The position numbers were made by a program, and so were the translations under genes. Below, piece after piece: positions 8,220 through 15,914 of a DNA stretch of 64,000 bases. Position 1 is the stretch's first letter. Every line of letters starts with the position of its first letter. The notes under the pieces are model-generated. The model did not search any database. It worked only from the letters and a program-made list of their open reading frames with translations, and had not been told where the DNA came from. This DNA is from Bin5 sp965232575. Its GTDB lineage: Bacteria; Chloroflexota; Anaerolineae; Caldilineales; Caldilineaceae. The DNA lies in contig CBDDPZ010000008.1 in the NCBI GenBank assembly GCA_965232575.1, positions 1-64,000 of the forward strand, in the 5' to 3' direction.

Positions 8220-8993
8220 TCATTCAGAAATCATCCCCTGCAAAATATTCTTAAATAAGTCGCTCCAAGTAAGCCACCCCATATTGTCAGCTATTGAGCA
8301 GACTGACCTGGGGAACACTTCTATTCCTTCAAGTGCCTCAGACAGCGGTCTTAAACTGTTGTTCCTTCCATACTTGTAGTATTTGAACCACCATGCACTC
8401 TTCCACTTATTGTGAAAACCACCTGATGATGAGAGTGCTTCTTCTTTTTTCATCTGTTTCGTTAGCTTGTCGACTGGTGCTATATCAAGAAAGATGAAAT
8501 AGAATTCCCTTGAATCTTGTAAAGGAGAATCCAAACCTATTCTCAATTTTCGCGCGATCTGGTCATGAGGCTTTTCAGGAGGTGTTGCTGGACTCAGCGC
8601 GGTATATAACTTGGCTTCGATGAAAACAAGCACTCCAGGCAACTCAATGCTGGCGTCAACCTCGGTTGACTCTTTTGAAGAACATCCTGTGTATTGCTTG
8701 CCGACGTAGATATCTATTTGGTCACTTTCATATTGACCTTCTTCTATGTGAATTCTTGTCCTATCTTGATATGCATCTTCAAAGATCCGATTCAACACAA
8801 ATATTTTCTTTCTCAGTGGTAAGTTGGCCAATACATCAAAGCATGACCACGTTAGCGCATCTTCACTATTAGAATTACATCGATGTTGCCACTTATGTTG
8901 CATCCCTTTGTAATCTTGCTTTAGGAATTCTTCCAAAGCATTTTCGCGACCTGGCAGGATGACGTGGTTGCGCTTGAAATTTTTATAGATCAT
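8220..8993 (-). CDS. PD-(D/E)XK nuclease-like protein, second NSEDA-TWS paralogue
   Basis: About 257 residues. It shares NSEDALTWSCF (near residue 42) with the protein encoded at 5187-5954 and has the same nuclease-like core: STEVDASIELPG then VLVFIEAKLY (D113, E126, K128, counted from this start), 13 residues from Asp to Glu. Downstream helices are rich in Lys. The start at 8993 follows AGGTGA at good spacing; GTG at 9002 and ATG at 8999 are in frame and possible. The gene is clearly AT-richer than everything around it, with Ile/Lys-heavy codon use, a sign of recent acquisition. No partner gene is attached. Function is inferred only from motifs. Confidence 0.65.
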   Translation of the reverse strand: MIYKNFKRNHVILPGRENALEEFLKQDYKGMQHKWQHRCNSNSEDALTWSCFDVLANLPLRKKIFVLNRIFEDAYQDRTRIHIEEGQYESDQIDIYVGKQYTGCSSKESTEVDASIELPGVLVFIEAKLYTALSPATPPEKPHDQIARKLRIGLDSPLQDSREFYFIFLDIAPVDKLTKQMKKEEALSSSGGFHNKWKSAWWFKYYKYGRNNSLRPLSEALEGIEVFPRSVCSIADNMGWLTWSDLFKNILQGMISE

Positions 8994-9033
8994 TGACATC
9001 ACCTGGTTGTTTGCAATTGATTATCGGAACTGC

Positions 9034-9981
9034 TTAACAGCCACTGGCGTTCACGTCATCCTTGGGTTGGTATCCGAGATAGCGCCGGGTCTCGTCCAGG
9101 CTCCAGGCCATGCCGGTGTTGTCGGACATGCCGTTGACCACGATGGCCGGCGCCGGCCATCCGCTGGGGTCGGCATTGACGGCCCGTTCGAACAGGCGCG
9201 CAAAGTCGCGATTCGACAGCCACATCAGGCGGAACCAGCGTTCGGCACGCCGGTATCCTTCCGGGTCGGGATGGGAATCGGCATCCCCGTTTTGCGCGCG
9301 GGGTTCGCCGGTGGCATTGAGCGTTTCGGGCCGGTTGACGCCCGGCTGGCACCAGCCGATGCGCACGCTCACAAAGGTCGTGGCGCCATTCGACTGCGCG
9401 CCCAGCGCTCGGCAGATACGTTCGCCCACCATCTTTGTTGTTGAATAGGCGGTGGCGTCGAGGGGCGGGTCGGCTTTTGCCCAGACTGTGCCCACGCCCA
9501 GGGGCCTGTCGGGGGTCAGCGTGCCTGGGCCGACGGTCGCGGCCAGGGGATCGTCTTTGTAGCGGCCCATTACGTGATTTGAGGTGGCGAAAACAAAGCG
9601 TTCGACGGCAGGGCTGTCGGCGGCGGCCAGCGCCACATTGAGGGTCATGTCGATGGAGACGGCCGCTTCATCCCAGCTGGCGTCTGGGTAGGGGTTTAGT
9701 GCGGCGAAGTGGACGACAGCCTGCACCCGATTCAACGCATCCCGCCAGCGGCTGTCGCGGGGATCGGTCAGGTCACATTGGAGGAGTTCGATTGCCGGCG
9801 CCGAGCCAGTCGTATTCTGCGTGGCGGCGTCCTTTAATGCCTGCAGTTGATCAGACGACGGCGCACGCACGTCCAGCCCGACCAGAAGCTCGCAGGTACT
9901 TGTGCGGGCCAGGCGCAGCAGCAGTTTTGTGCCGAGATTGCCAAGCCCGCCGGTAACGGCGACGGAACGCGAGGAAGACAT
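9034..9981 (-). CDS. NAD(P)-dependent epimerase/dehydrogenase (extended SDR, uronate dehydrogenase-like)
   Basis: The 315-residue protein starts at an ATG preceded by AGGAG. The Rossmann motif is TGGLGNLGT (residues 10-18), D37 closes strand 2 (GLDVRA), S134 and Y179-x3-K183 form the catalytic set, and VVHFAALNPYPD near residue 90 resembles uronate dehydrogenases and related nucleotide-sugar epimerases. Uronate dehydrogenase oxidises galacturonate or glucuronate to the aldarolactone; that role is plausible beside the UxuA-like gene but not proven. It is downstream of the xanthine dehydrogenase gene on the same strand, separated by a terminator-like hairpin. Confidence 0.8.
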   Translation of the reverse strand: MSSSRSVAVTGGLGNLGTKLLLRLARTSTCELLVGLDVRAPSSDQLQALKDAATQNTTGSAPAIELLQCDLTDPRDSRWRDALNRVQAVVHFAALNPYPDASWDEAAVSIDMTLNVALAAADSPAVERFVFATSNHVMGRYKDDPLAATVGPGTLTPDRPLGVGTVWAKADPPLDATAYSTTKMVGERICRALGAQSNGATTFVSVRIGWCQPGVNRPETLNATGEPRAQNGDADSHPDPEGYRRAERWFRLMWLSNRDFARLFERAVNADPSGWPAPAIVVNGMSDNTGMAWSLDETRRYLGYQPKDDVNASGC

Positions 9982-10043
9982 AGGGCTGTTATCTCCTGCC
10001 GTCGAACGGTTCTATCAGTGACTCTCTTTCTCAGTATCGAATC

Positions 10044-10085
10044 AAAAGCGGGCCGGTCAACACATGGTCTACCGACCCGCCTTTT
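10044..10085 (-). terminator. Rho-independent terminator after the xanthine dehydrogenase-like gene
   Basis: GCGGGCCGGT (10048-10057) and ACCGACCCGC (10071-10080) form a ten-pair stem with one G-U wobble on the minus strand, followed there by TTTT. It lies 56 bp past the stop of the large dehydrogenase gene. An A-run/T-run flank on both sides could let it act in both directions. Confidence 0.6.
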
Positions 10086-10140
10086 CGAACATTACGGCGG
10101 CCAGTTCAGTACCTGGCCGTAAGTTAGTGGGAACTGGCGG

Positions 10141-12417
10141 CTAGGCGCCGTTTTTCTCCCAGATTGCTTCCAGCAGCCGCGCCGGCGACATTGGCAGTTC
10201 GGTCGGCCGTACGCCTACGGCATCGTAAATGGCGTTGGCGATTGCTCCGGCTGGTGGGACGATTGGCACTTCGCCGACGCCGCGCACGCCGAACGGATGG
10301 TCCGGGTTGGCAACCTCGACTACAACGGTCTCTATCATGGGCAGATCCAGCGAGGTGGGCATACGATAGTCCAGCAGGCTGGCGTTGAGCAGATGGCCCT
10401 CGTCGTCGTAGATGTACTCTTCATTCAAGGCCCAGCCGATTCCCTGCACGACACCGCCCTGGATTTGGCCCTCCACATAGCTGGGGTGGATCGCTTTACC
10501 CACGTCCTGCACAGCGGTGTAGCGTAGGATGGTGACTTTTCCGGTTTCCGGGTCGACCTCTACGTCGACGATATGGGTACCGAAACAGGGCCCGGCCCCC
10601 TCCGTACTCATTGTAACGCTGGCGGTCAGCGCTTCGTAGCCGCTGGACAGTTGTTGGGCGGCTTCCTTGAAGCCGATGCTGTGGCCATTGCCCCGGAACT
10701 GGCCGTTCTGCCAGGAAATGTCAGATGCGTCCATCTCCCAGTAATCGGCAAGCTGCTCGCTCATCTTTTTGCGCAGCTCCAGCCCCAGCTGATGGGTGGT
10801 GACGCCGATCTTGTGGGTGACGCTGCTGCCGCCAGTGCCGCTGGTGTAGCCGATCGAGTCGGTGTCTACGACCTGCGGGTTGATGTCTTCGGCTGCGACG
10901 CCGATCGTCTCGGCCAGCATCATTGCGGCAGAGGCGCGCGTGCCGCCGATATCGGCGGAGCCTTCGAGCAGGTTCACGGTGCCGTCGGCATTCACGACCG
11001 CGGTCACGCTTGAGGGGCCGGCTCCATTGAACCAGAAACCGGAGGCCACGCCGCGGCCTCGATTTGTGCCTTCGTTCGGGGTTGCGGTATGGGGATGATC
11101 GATGGCGGCTTCAACGGTCTCTTTGTAACCGATGCGCTTGTATTCGGGCCCGTCGGGGCGGCGGTCGCCTGCCTGGGCGGCGTTGATGTGGCGGAACTCG
11201 AGTGGATCGATCTCCAGGATCTCGGCCAACTCGTCGATGACCGTCTCCGAAGCGAAGGCGGCATTGGTGCCGCCGGGCGCGCGATAGGCGCCGCTCTGCG
11301 GACGGTTCACGACAACGTCGTAACCGTCGATGCGCAGGTTATCCAGCTTGTAGGGAGACAGAATCACGCCGGCGCCGGCGCCAACGGGTGAACCTGGATA
11401 GGCGCCCGCCTCATACATCAAGTCGGCTTCAACTGCAGTGATGCGGCCTTCCTTGGTAGCCCCCATCTTCACTTTGATGTAGCTGCCCGACGTGGGGCCG
11501 GTCGCCTGCAGAACCTCGGTGCGCGTCAGAGCCATCTTGACCGGGCGATGAGCGCTCTTGCGGGAAAGCAGAGCCGCCGGCAGATCGGTGTAAGGGGTAA
11601 ATTTGCCGCCGAAACCGCCGCCGATCTCGGCCGGCGTCACCTTCACCTGCGAAACGGGCACCTGCAGGAGGGCCGATACCGAATCCCGAATCTGAAACGG
11701 TCCCTGGGTGCTGGTCCAGATGTGAATCTGGTCGTCGGGCCGCCATTGCACGGTCGAGGCCTGGGGCTCCAGGTAGCCCTGATGGACCATCGCGGTCGTG
11801 AACTCGCGCTCGACAATTGCGTCGGCTGCCTCGTAACCGGCTTCGAGGTCGCCGCGTGCGTGGCGAAAATGTTGTGCGACGTTGGTCGGCTTATCGCCGA
11901 CTTCGCCCATAGCGACGGTGCGCAACTCTTCCAGGAGAATGGGGGCGTCGTCTGCCATGGCCTCCCGCACATCCAGCACCGGCTTGAGGACTTCATATTC
12001 TACATCGATCAGGCCGACCGCTTCCTCGGCGACGTGGACACTTGTGGCGGCCACCGCGGCGATGGCATGGCCGTGGTACAGGACCTTGTCATGGGCGAGC
12101 ATATTAGCGCTGAGGTACCTCAGATTGACGGCGTCTTCACCCATTTCCTGGATCTTGTCAGCCGCTTCGGCCAAGTCGGCCGAAGTAACGATGGCGGTGA
12201 CGCCCGGCAGCGCCTCGGCTTTGCTGGTATCGATATTCAGGATACGGGCGTGGGCATGGGGGCTGCGCAAGTACTTGCCGTACAACATCCCCGTAACATT
12301 CTGGTCGGCGGCATAACGGGCCGCGCCGACCACCTTATCCACACCGTCGTGCCGAATGGGTCGGGTCCCCACCACCTGGTAGTTTCCGGACATTACCGAA
12401 TTGCCGTTTTCAGCCAT
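10141..12417 (-). CDS. Xanthine dehydrogenase family protein, molybdopterin-binding subunit
   Basis: A 758-residue large subunit of the molybdenum hydroxylase family, which oxidises purines, aldehydes or other heterocycles. The small N-terminal a/b hammerhead (GAARYAADQNVTGMLYGK onward, residues 30-140) is followed by the molybdopterin domains: GGGFGGKF near 268, GAYRAPGGTNAAF near 375, and at the C-terminus GVGEVPIVPP near 720, whose Glu is the catalytic base of the family. The residues at the active-site loop differ from the CoxL AYRCSFR signature, so it is not a form I CO dehydrogenase. AAGGAG precedes the ATG. The FAD and 2Fe-2S subunits expected beside it are missing, so it is an orphan subunit here; partners may be encoded elsewhere. 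Confidence 0.93.
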   Translation of the reverse strand: MAENGNSVMSGNYQVVGTRPIRHDGVDKVVGAARYAADQNVTGMLYGKYLRSPHAHARILNIDTSKAEALPGVTAIVTSADLAEAADKIQEMGEDAVNLRYLSANMLAHDKVLYHGHAIAAVAATSVHVAEEAVGLIDVEYEVLKPVLDVREAMADDAPILLEELRTVAMGEVGDKPTNVAQHFRHARGDLEAGYEAADAIVEREFTTAMVHQGYLEPQASTVQWRPDDQIHIWTSTQGPFQIRDSVSALLQVPVSQVKVTPAEIGGGFGGKFTPYTDLPAALLSRKSAHRPVKMALTRTEVLQATGPTSGSYIKVKMGATKEGRITAVEADLMYEAGAYPGSPVGAGAGVILSPYKLDNLRIDGYDVVVNRPQSGAYRAPGGTNAAFASETVIDELAEILEIDPLEFRHINAAQAGDRRPDGPEYKRIGYKETVEAAIDHPHTATPNEGTNRGRGVASGFWFNGAGPSSVTAVVNADGTVNLLEGSADIGGTRASAAMMLAETIGVAAEDINPQVVDTDSIGYTSGTGGSSVTHKIGVTTHQLGLELRKKMSEQLADYWEMDASDISWQNGQFRGNGHSIGFKEAAQQLSSGYEALTASVTMSTEGAGPCFGTHIVDVEVDPETGKVTILRYTAVQDVGKAIHPSYVEGQIQGGVVQGIGWALNEEYIYDDEGHLLNASLLDYRMPTSLDLPMIETVVVEVANPDHPFGVRGVGEVPIVPPAGAIANAIYDAVGVRPTELPMSPARLLEAIWEKNGA

Positions 12418-12788
12418 AGAAGTCTCCTTAAGAGTTGGTTACGTGTGGAAAGTCGCTGGCAGCTTCCTGCAATTTGCCATTTGCGAACAGTTTCGATAGC
12501 TATGCAGGACGTCTCAACTGGATTTACCAGCCTCTTTCTGTTTGAATGCTATTTGTCACAAGGATGCGAAATCCGGCACATGAATCGGATTGTACCGATC
12601 TTCATCCGCTCCGTCAAACGATTTCCGCTGCAATGCCAAAGATTATGCCGGCGCGGGCTTCTCTCAAGAGCCGCGAACGAGTGGCAAGAACCTCTAAGCA
12701 ACAGTACCCGATTCGATGTACGCTGAACTTAGCCAACGAAACTGCACCGTCAGGCCGAAAGCCTAAACGGACAGTACGCTGTCAGCCG
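12418..12788. other. Intergenic region, 371 bp
   Basis: Lies between two minus-strand genes and must carry the 3' end of the DUF3500 transcript and the promoter of the large dehydrogenase gene. I saw no convincing -35/-10 pair, no terminator with a T-run and no short ORF with a ribosome binding site. Long plus-strand ORFs crossing it are antisense shadows. Confidence 0.5.
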
Positions 12789-13883
12789 TTAATGATGATG
12801 GGCGTAATGATGCGCCAGCAGATGTCTACCGAAGTCATTGGCCGGGTCCCGCCAGACCGAGTGGATGTGATTGGCGTCATTTTGGGTGTTGTCGTATTCA
12901 CAGACGAAGCGCGGACCCTGGATGCGGTAGTAGTGCCCCTGCCTCTTTTCCAGGCCGCCAGCCCAGGCAAAGTGGATTCCGTCAAGGCCGCACTCGCCGA
13001 GGTGGTGCCACTCGGTTTCGGCCAGTTCGTCCGGCATCCGATGGATGTACTCGCCGATGAGCGCCAGCAGGATCTCCCGCTGCTGGCTGTTCATCTGGCT
13101 GCGGCAAAGCCCGCGCGGGGTATCGGAATAGCGCAACGCCTGGACGTGCGAATCGTCCACTCCATGGGCCTCTTTCCACACTTCCAGGTTGGGAGAATTG
13201 GCAGGCATGTGGAATGTGCCATCCACTATCTCAGGGAGATTGTAGAGTACGTTGTCCGGCGGCGCTGCCGGAGAGATTTTCGCGATTGCCAGGGCCTCTT
13301 CGTCAAAAGAGCGGGCCAGTTCGCGGGCCAGATCTTCAACGCCTGCCAGAGGTCGGAGGGTGGCCGCCGGGCTGAAGGGCGCATCCGCCGGGTTTGAACC
13401 AAAGAACATTGGCGTGGGTGAGATGATTTTCCCATCGGCAATCGTGAAATTGAGAGAGATATGGTGGCCCTCAAAGCGCCACCCCCATAGGCCCTTTTCA
13501 TCCGGGCTGTCGAAAATGGTCAAAAAATAGAGCTGTGGGTCCCTGCCGGGATGTGTCCGCTCCCAATCTTCCAACATGTCGAGAGCATTCTCTATTCCCA
13601 TCACGGTCGAGGCGGTCACAAAACCGGACCGACTGAGACCGGCATTTACCAGTTGCAAGGCCTTTTGCCGTTGCGGAAAGGCCATTTCGGAGAGAGAAAG
13701 CCCCTTGCGCAGAATGGGCGTGTAATGCCAATTTGTGCGCTCTGCCTGATCAGCGAAGGGAACGACCGCTCTGTGTTTCTGGTCGATGGACAGGGAGGCC
13801 AGAAAAGCAGCGGCGGCTTCACCCATACGCCGGACGACAGTTTGCGCGCCAGCGCCAGTCAAGGTGTCAGTTGTGTTTGTCAT
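12789..13883 (-). CDS. DUF3500 domain protein
   Basis: A 364-residue protein matching the DUF3500 family by its blocks WHYTPILRKGLSLSEM near 52, LYFLTIFDSP near 117, GWRFEGHHISLNFTI near 134, and LRPLAGVEDLARELARSFD. The family has no established function; members sit near catabolic genes. The terminal HLLAHHYAHHH is a short His-rich tail that might bind metal (inference). No signal peptide is seen. The gene is monocistronic, divergent from the DHH gene. Confidence 0.82.
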   Translation of the reverse strand: MTNTTDTLTGAGAQTVVRRMGEAAAAFLASLSIDQKHRAVVPFADQAERTNWHYTPILRKGLSLSEMAFPQRQKALQLVNAGLSRSGFVTASTVMGIENALDMLEDWERTHPGRDPQLYFLTIFDSPDEKGLWGWRFEGHHISLNFTIADGKIISPTPMFFGSNPADAPFSPAATLRPLAGVEDLARELARSFDEEALAIAKISPAAPPDNVLYNLPEIVDGTFHMPANSPNLEVWKEAHGVDDSHVQALRYSDTPRGLCRSQMNSQQREILLALIGEYIHRMPDELAETEWHHLGECGLDGIHFAWAGGLEKRQGHYYRIQGPRFVCEYDNTQNDANHIHSVWRDPANDFGRHLLAHHYAHHH

Positions 13884-14128
13884 GCGCGCATCCTTTGTGC
13901 GAATATCTGCGGATATTCCGGTATCAGCGACCGGATGCCAGGTGCGCCTAATCGTACCTTAAATGTGTGGATTGCTCAACAAGCGAAACTTCAGCAGGGG
14001 CTTGTCGCAGAATTCCGGGCGAGGATTGTCGGAAGGACAGTGAAGGCTGCGTCCACATTGGACCAGGGCGCAGAGAGGACGTTCTTCTCTCGCCGAAAAC
14101 AGTGCTTCCGCGAAAGGTATATGTTGGG

Positions 14129-14134
14129 TATAAT
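14129..14134 (+). promoter_or_regulatory. Possible -10 box upstream of the DHH phosphoesterase gene
   Basis: A perfect TATAAT lies inside GGGTATAATACCC, 85 bp before the ATG at 14219. The -35 position (TTCCGC) is poor, so only the -10 element is supported. The rest of the 335 bp between 13884 and 14218 shows nothing else I can support. Confidence 0.35.
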
Positions 14135-14218
14135 ACCCCCGCCCTGCTCGATTTCCGTCTATTGCCTGAGGGGATATCTGGCAATCGAACCTACGGTTCA
14201 AGGGGCATCGGACGAGTT

Positions 14219-15565
14219 ATGGAAGAAACGCCAACGATGGCGCTCGCACTGCCGGAAGGCTATGGCGCTCGGCGGCGGAGTGCTACAGAGAGAAGAATTC
14301 AACAGATCGTTGAGCTGGCGGAGGAGAAGGAAAACCTCCTGGTTCTGATGCACAATGATCCGGATCCGGACGCCATCGCGAGCGCGCGCGCGATGGAGGA
14401 GATGCTGCGAATTCATGCTCCGAGGACGCGCGTCACGCTGGGACACGGCGGTATCATTGGCCGGGCCGAGAACCACACGATGGCTAATGAAATCGTGCCC
14501 CACAAGGTCCGCATTTCGCAGCGGACGGCCGCGGAGGAGATGAGCGTATATGACGGCGTGATGCTGGTCGATACGCAGCCTGTGGCCGCCAACCATCTGC
14601 TGTGGAGCACGGACTACCCCGGTGAAGAGGTACTGGCCGCGATTGATCATCATCCGCCGCGGCGCAGCCAATTGCGGGCCAAAATCCACGACGTGCGTCC
14701 GGAGGTGGGCGCCTCCTCGACGCTTCTGTGCGAATACCTGGCGGTGGCCGAAGTGCCGATCGACACGCGACTGGCGACCGCCCTCTTCTACGGGATCAAG
14801 TCGGACACGCTGGGCCTCAGCCGGCACACGTCGGCCCTGGACATCTGGGCCTACTCGACTTTGCGCCATCTTGTCGAGACGGATCTGCTGAACCGTATCG
14901 AACATGTGCAGGTTCCCCGCACGTATTTCCGCAGCATCAGCGATGCGTTAGCCAACACGACAATCTACACGGTCTCCATGCCCAGCGCCGTCGATGAAGA
15001 CGATGACGAAGAGGCGGAGGAGATCCTGGACGAGGACGAGGAAAACGGTTACAGATCGGACCTTGAGAGATTCGATCTCGATATCATCGCGCTGTCGCGC
15101 ATGCTCGCGCCCGGCAGTCCCGGTCCACCATCGAGCCTGCAGGATGGGGGCGAGGATGCGGCAGAGGGCGATGAAGAGTCGGAAGAAGACACGGACAGGG
15201 CCGGCGATATTGCCGTCAGCCTGCTTTTTGATATGCCGCGACCCGACATGGCCGCAGAGGTGGCAGACCTGTTGATGCGCATGGAAAACGTCGCCTGGGT
15301 CGTCTGCCTGGGAATTTACCAGGACCAGGGCGTGATGTCGGTGCGGGCGGCAAATTCGAACGCAAAAGCCGGTCGTCTGGTACGCATCATCGCGGGCAGG
15401 AACGGTTCTGCCGGCGGGCATAACACAATGGCCGGCGGACGCATCCATCTTCCCGATAAGACGCCAGCAGAACGGATTGCCGAGTTGCATGCGCTGGTGC
15501 CCAGATTTCTCAAAGAGTTGGGCGCCGGCGACGACATGGGTGTCGCGCTGCTGGAGGCAGAATAG
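14219..15565 (+). CDS. DHH-family phosphoesterase
   Basis: A 448-residue protein related to bifunctional oligoribonuclease/PAP phosphatases (NrnA) and c-di-AMP phosphodiesterases. The DHH domain carries HNDPDPDAIAS (motif I, near residue 42), VDTQP (motif II, near 118) and DHHP (motif III, near 142), all manganese ligands. The DHHA1 domain near the end has GGHNTMAGG, the substrate-binding glycine motif. Between the two domains lie two highly acidic inserts, EDDDEEAEEILDEDEEN and EGDEESEEDTD, which are not usual in the family. The ATG at 14219 was chosen over an in-frame ORF starting at 13967, because the TATAAT box lies between them. It precedes a small ORF and the mevalonate-pathway gene, with which it may be co-transcribed. 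Confidence 0.88.
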   Translation: MEETPTMALALPEGYGARRRSATERRIQQIVELAEEKENLLVLMHNDPDPDAIASARAMEEMLRIHAPRTRVTLGHGGIIGRAENHTMANEIVPHKVRISQRTAAEEMSVYDGVMLVDTQPVAANHLLWSTDYPGEEVLAAIDHHPPRRSQLRAKIHDVRPEVGASSTLLCEYLAVAEVPIDTRLATALFYGIKSDTLGLSRHTSALDIWAYSTLRHLVETDLLNRIEHVQVPRTYFRSISDALANTTIYTVSMPSAVDEDDDEEAEEILDEDEENGYRSDLERFDLDIIALSRMLAPGSPGPPSSLQDGGEDAAEGDEESEEDTDRAGDIAVSLLFDMPRPDMAAEVADLLMRMENVAWVVCLGIYQDQGVMSVRAANSNAKAGRLVRIIAGRNGSAGGHNTMAGGRIHLPDKTPAERIAELHALVPRFLKELGAGDDMGVALLEAE

Positions 15566-15611
15566 CGTCAGATTGTTCCCTTGTACGAAGAGGATTTGAA
15601 GGAGTTTCTCG

Positions 15612-15914
15612 ATGCCGATCAGCGCCCCATCTCTGGGAGATGAGGAAGACCGCCGCGATCCCCGCTTTCAGGATGACGACCTGTACGAGTCCGAAAGTCT
15701 GGCGTTCCCGGGACTGACGGCTGACCAAGCCGAAGCCGTGCTCAAGCGGCTGGGGGCGGGCGTGGTCGAGAAGTTGGCGCTGGTTGAGGGCATCGGCTGG
15801 CAGGCACGCATCGAGCCGGTGCAAGGCGGCGTAGAGATCCATTTCCGCGCGCATGACGAACTGATCGACGACCTGCTGCGTCGATGCGAACAGCAGGCAG
15901 AACGAGAAGCGTGA
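15612..15914 (+). CDS. Small conserved-looking protein coupled to the mevalonate decarboxylase gene
   Basis: I do not recognise this 100-residue acidic protein. Its C-terminal half (residues 34-100: LTADQAEAVLKRLGAG, then a beta hairpin with EPVQGGVEIHF and a helix DELIDDLLRRCEQQ) suggests a small alpha/beta fold. AGGAG lies about eight bases before its ATG. Its TGA overlaps the GTG start of the next gene (GTGA), the mark of translational coupling, so it is probably real and works with, or is regulated with, the decarboxylase. Confidence 0.6.
   Translation: MPISAPSLGDEEDRRDPRFQDDDLYESESLAFPGLTADQAEAVLKRLGAGVVEKLALVEGIGWQARIEPVQGGVEIHFRAHDELIDDLLRRCEQQAEREA

Noticed and set aside
11548..12726. 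Long plus-strand ORF antisense to the large dehydrogenase gene
   Set aside because: A shadow of the minus-strand coding frame; it lacks family motifs and a ribosome binding site.
13967..14218. N-terminal extension of the DHH protein
   Set aside because: The sequence is not DHH-like, and a TATAAT box lies within it, so translation from 14219 is more likely.
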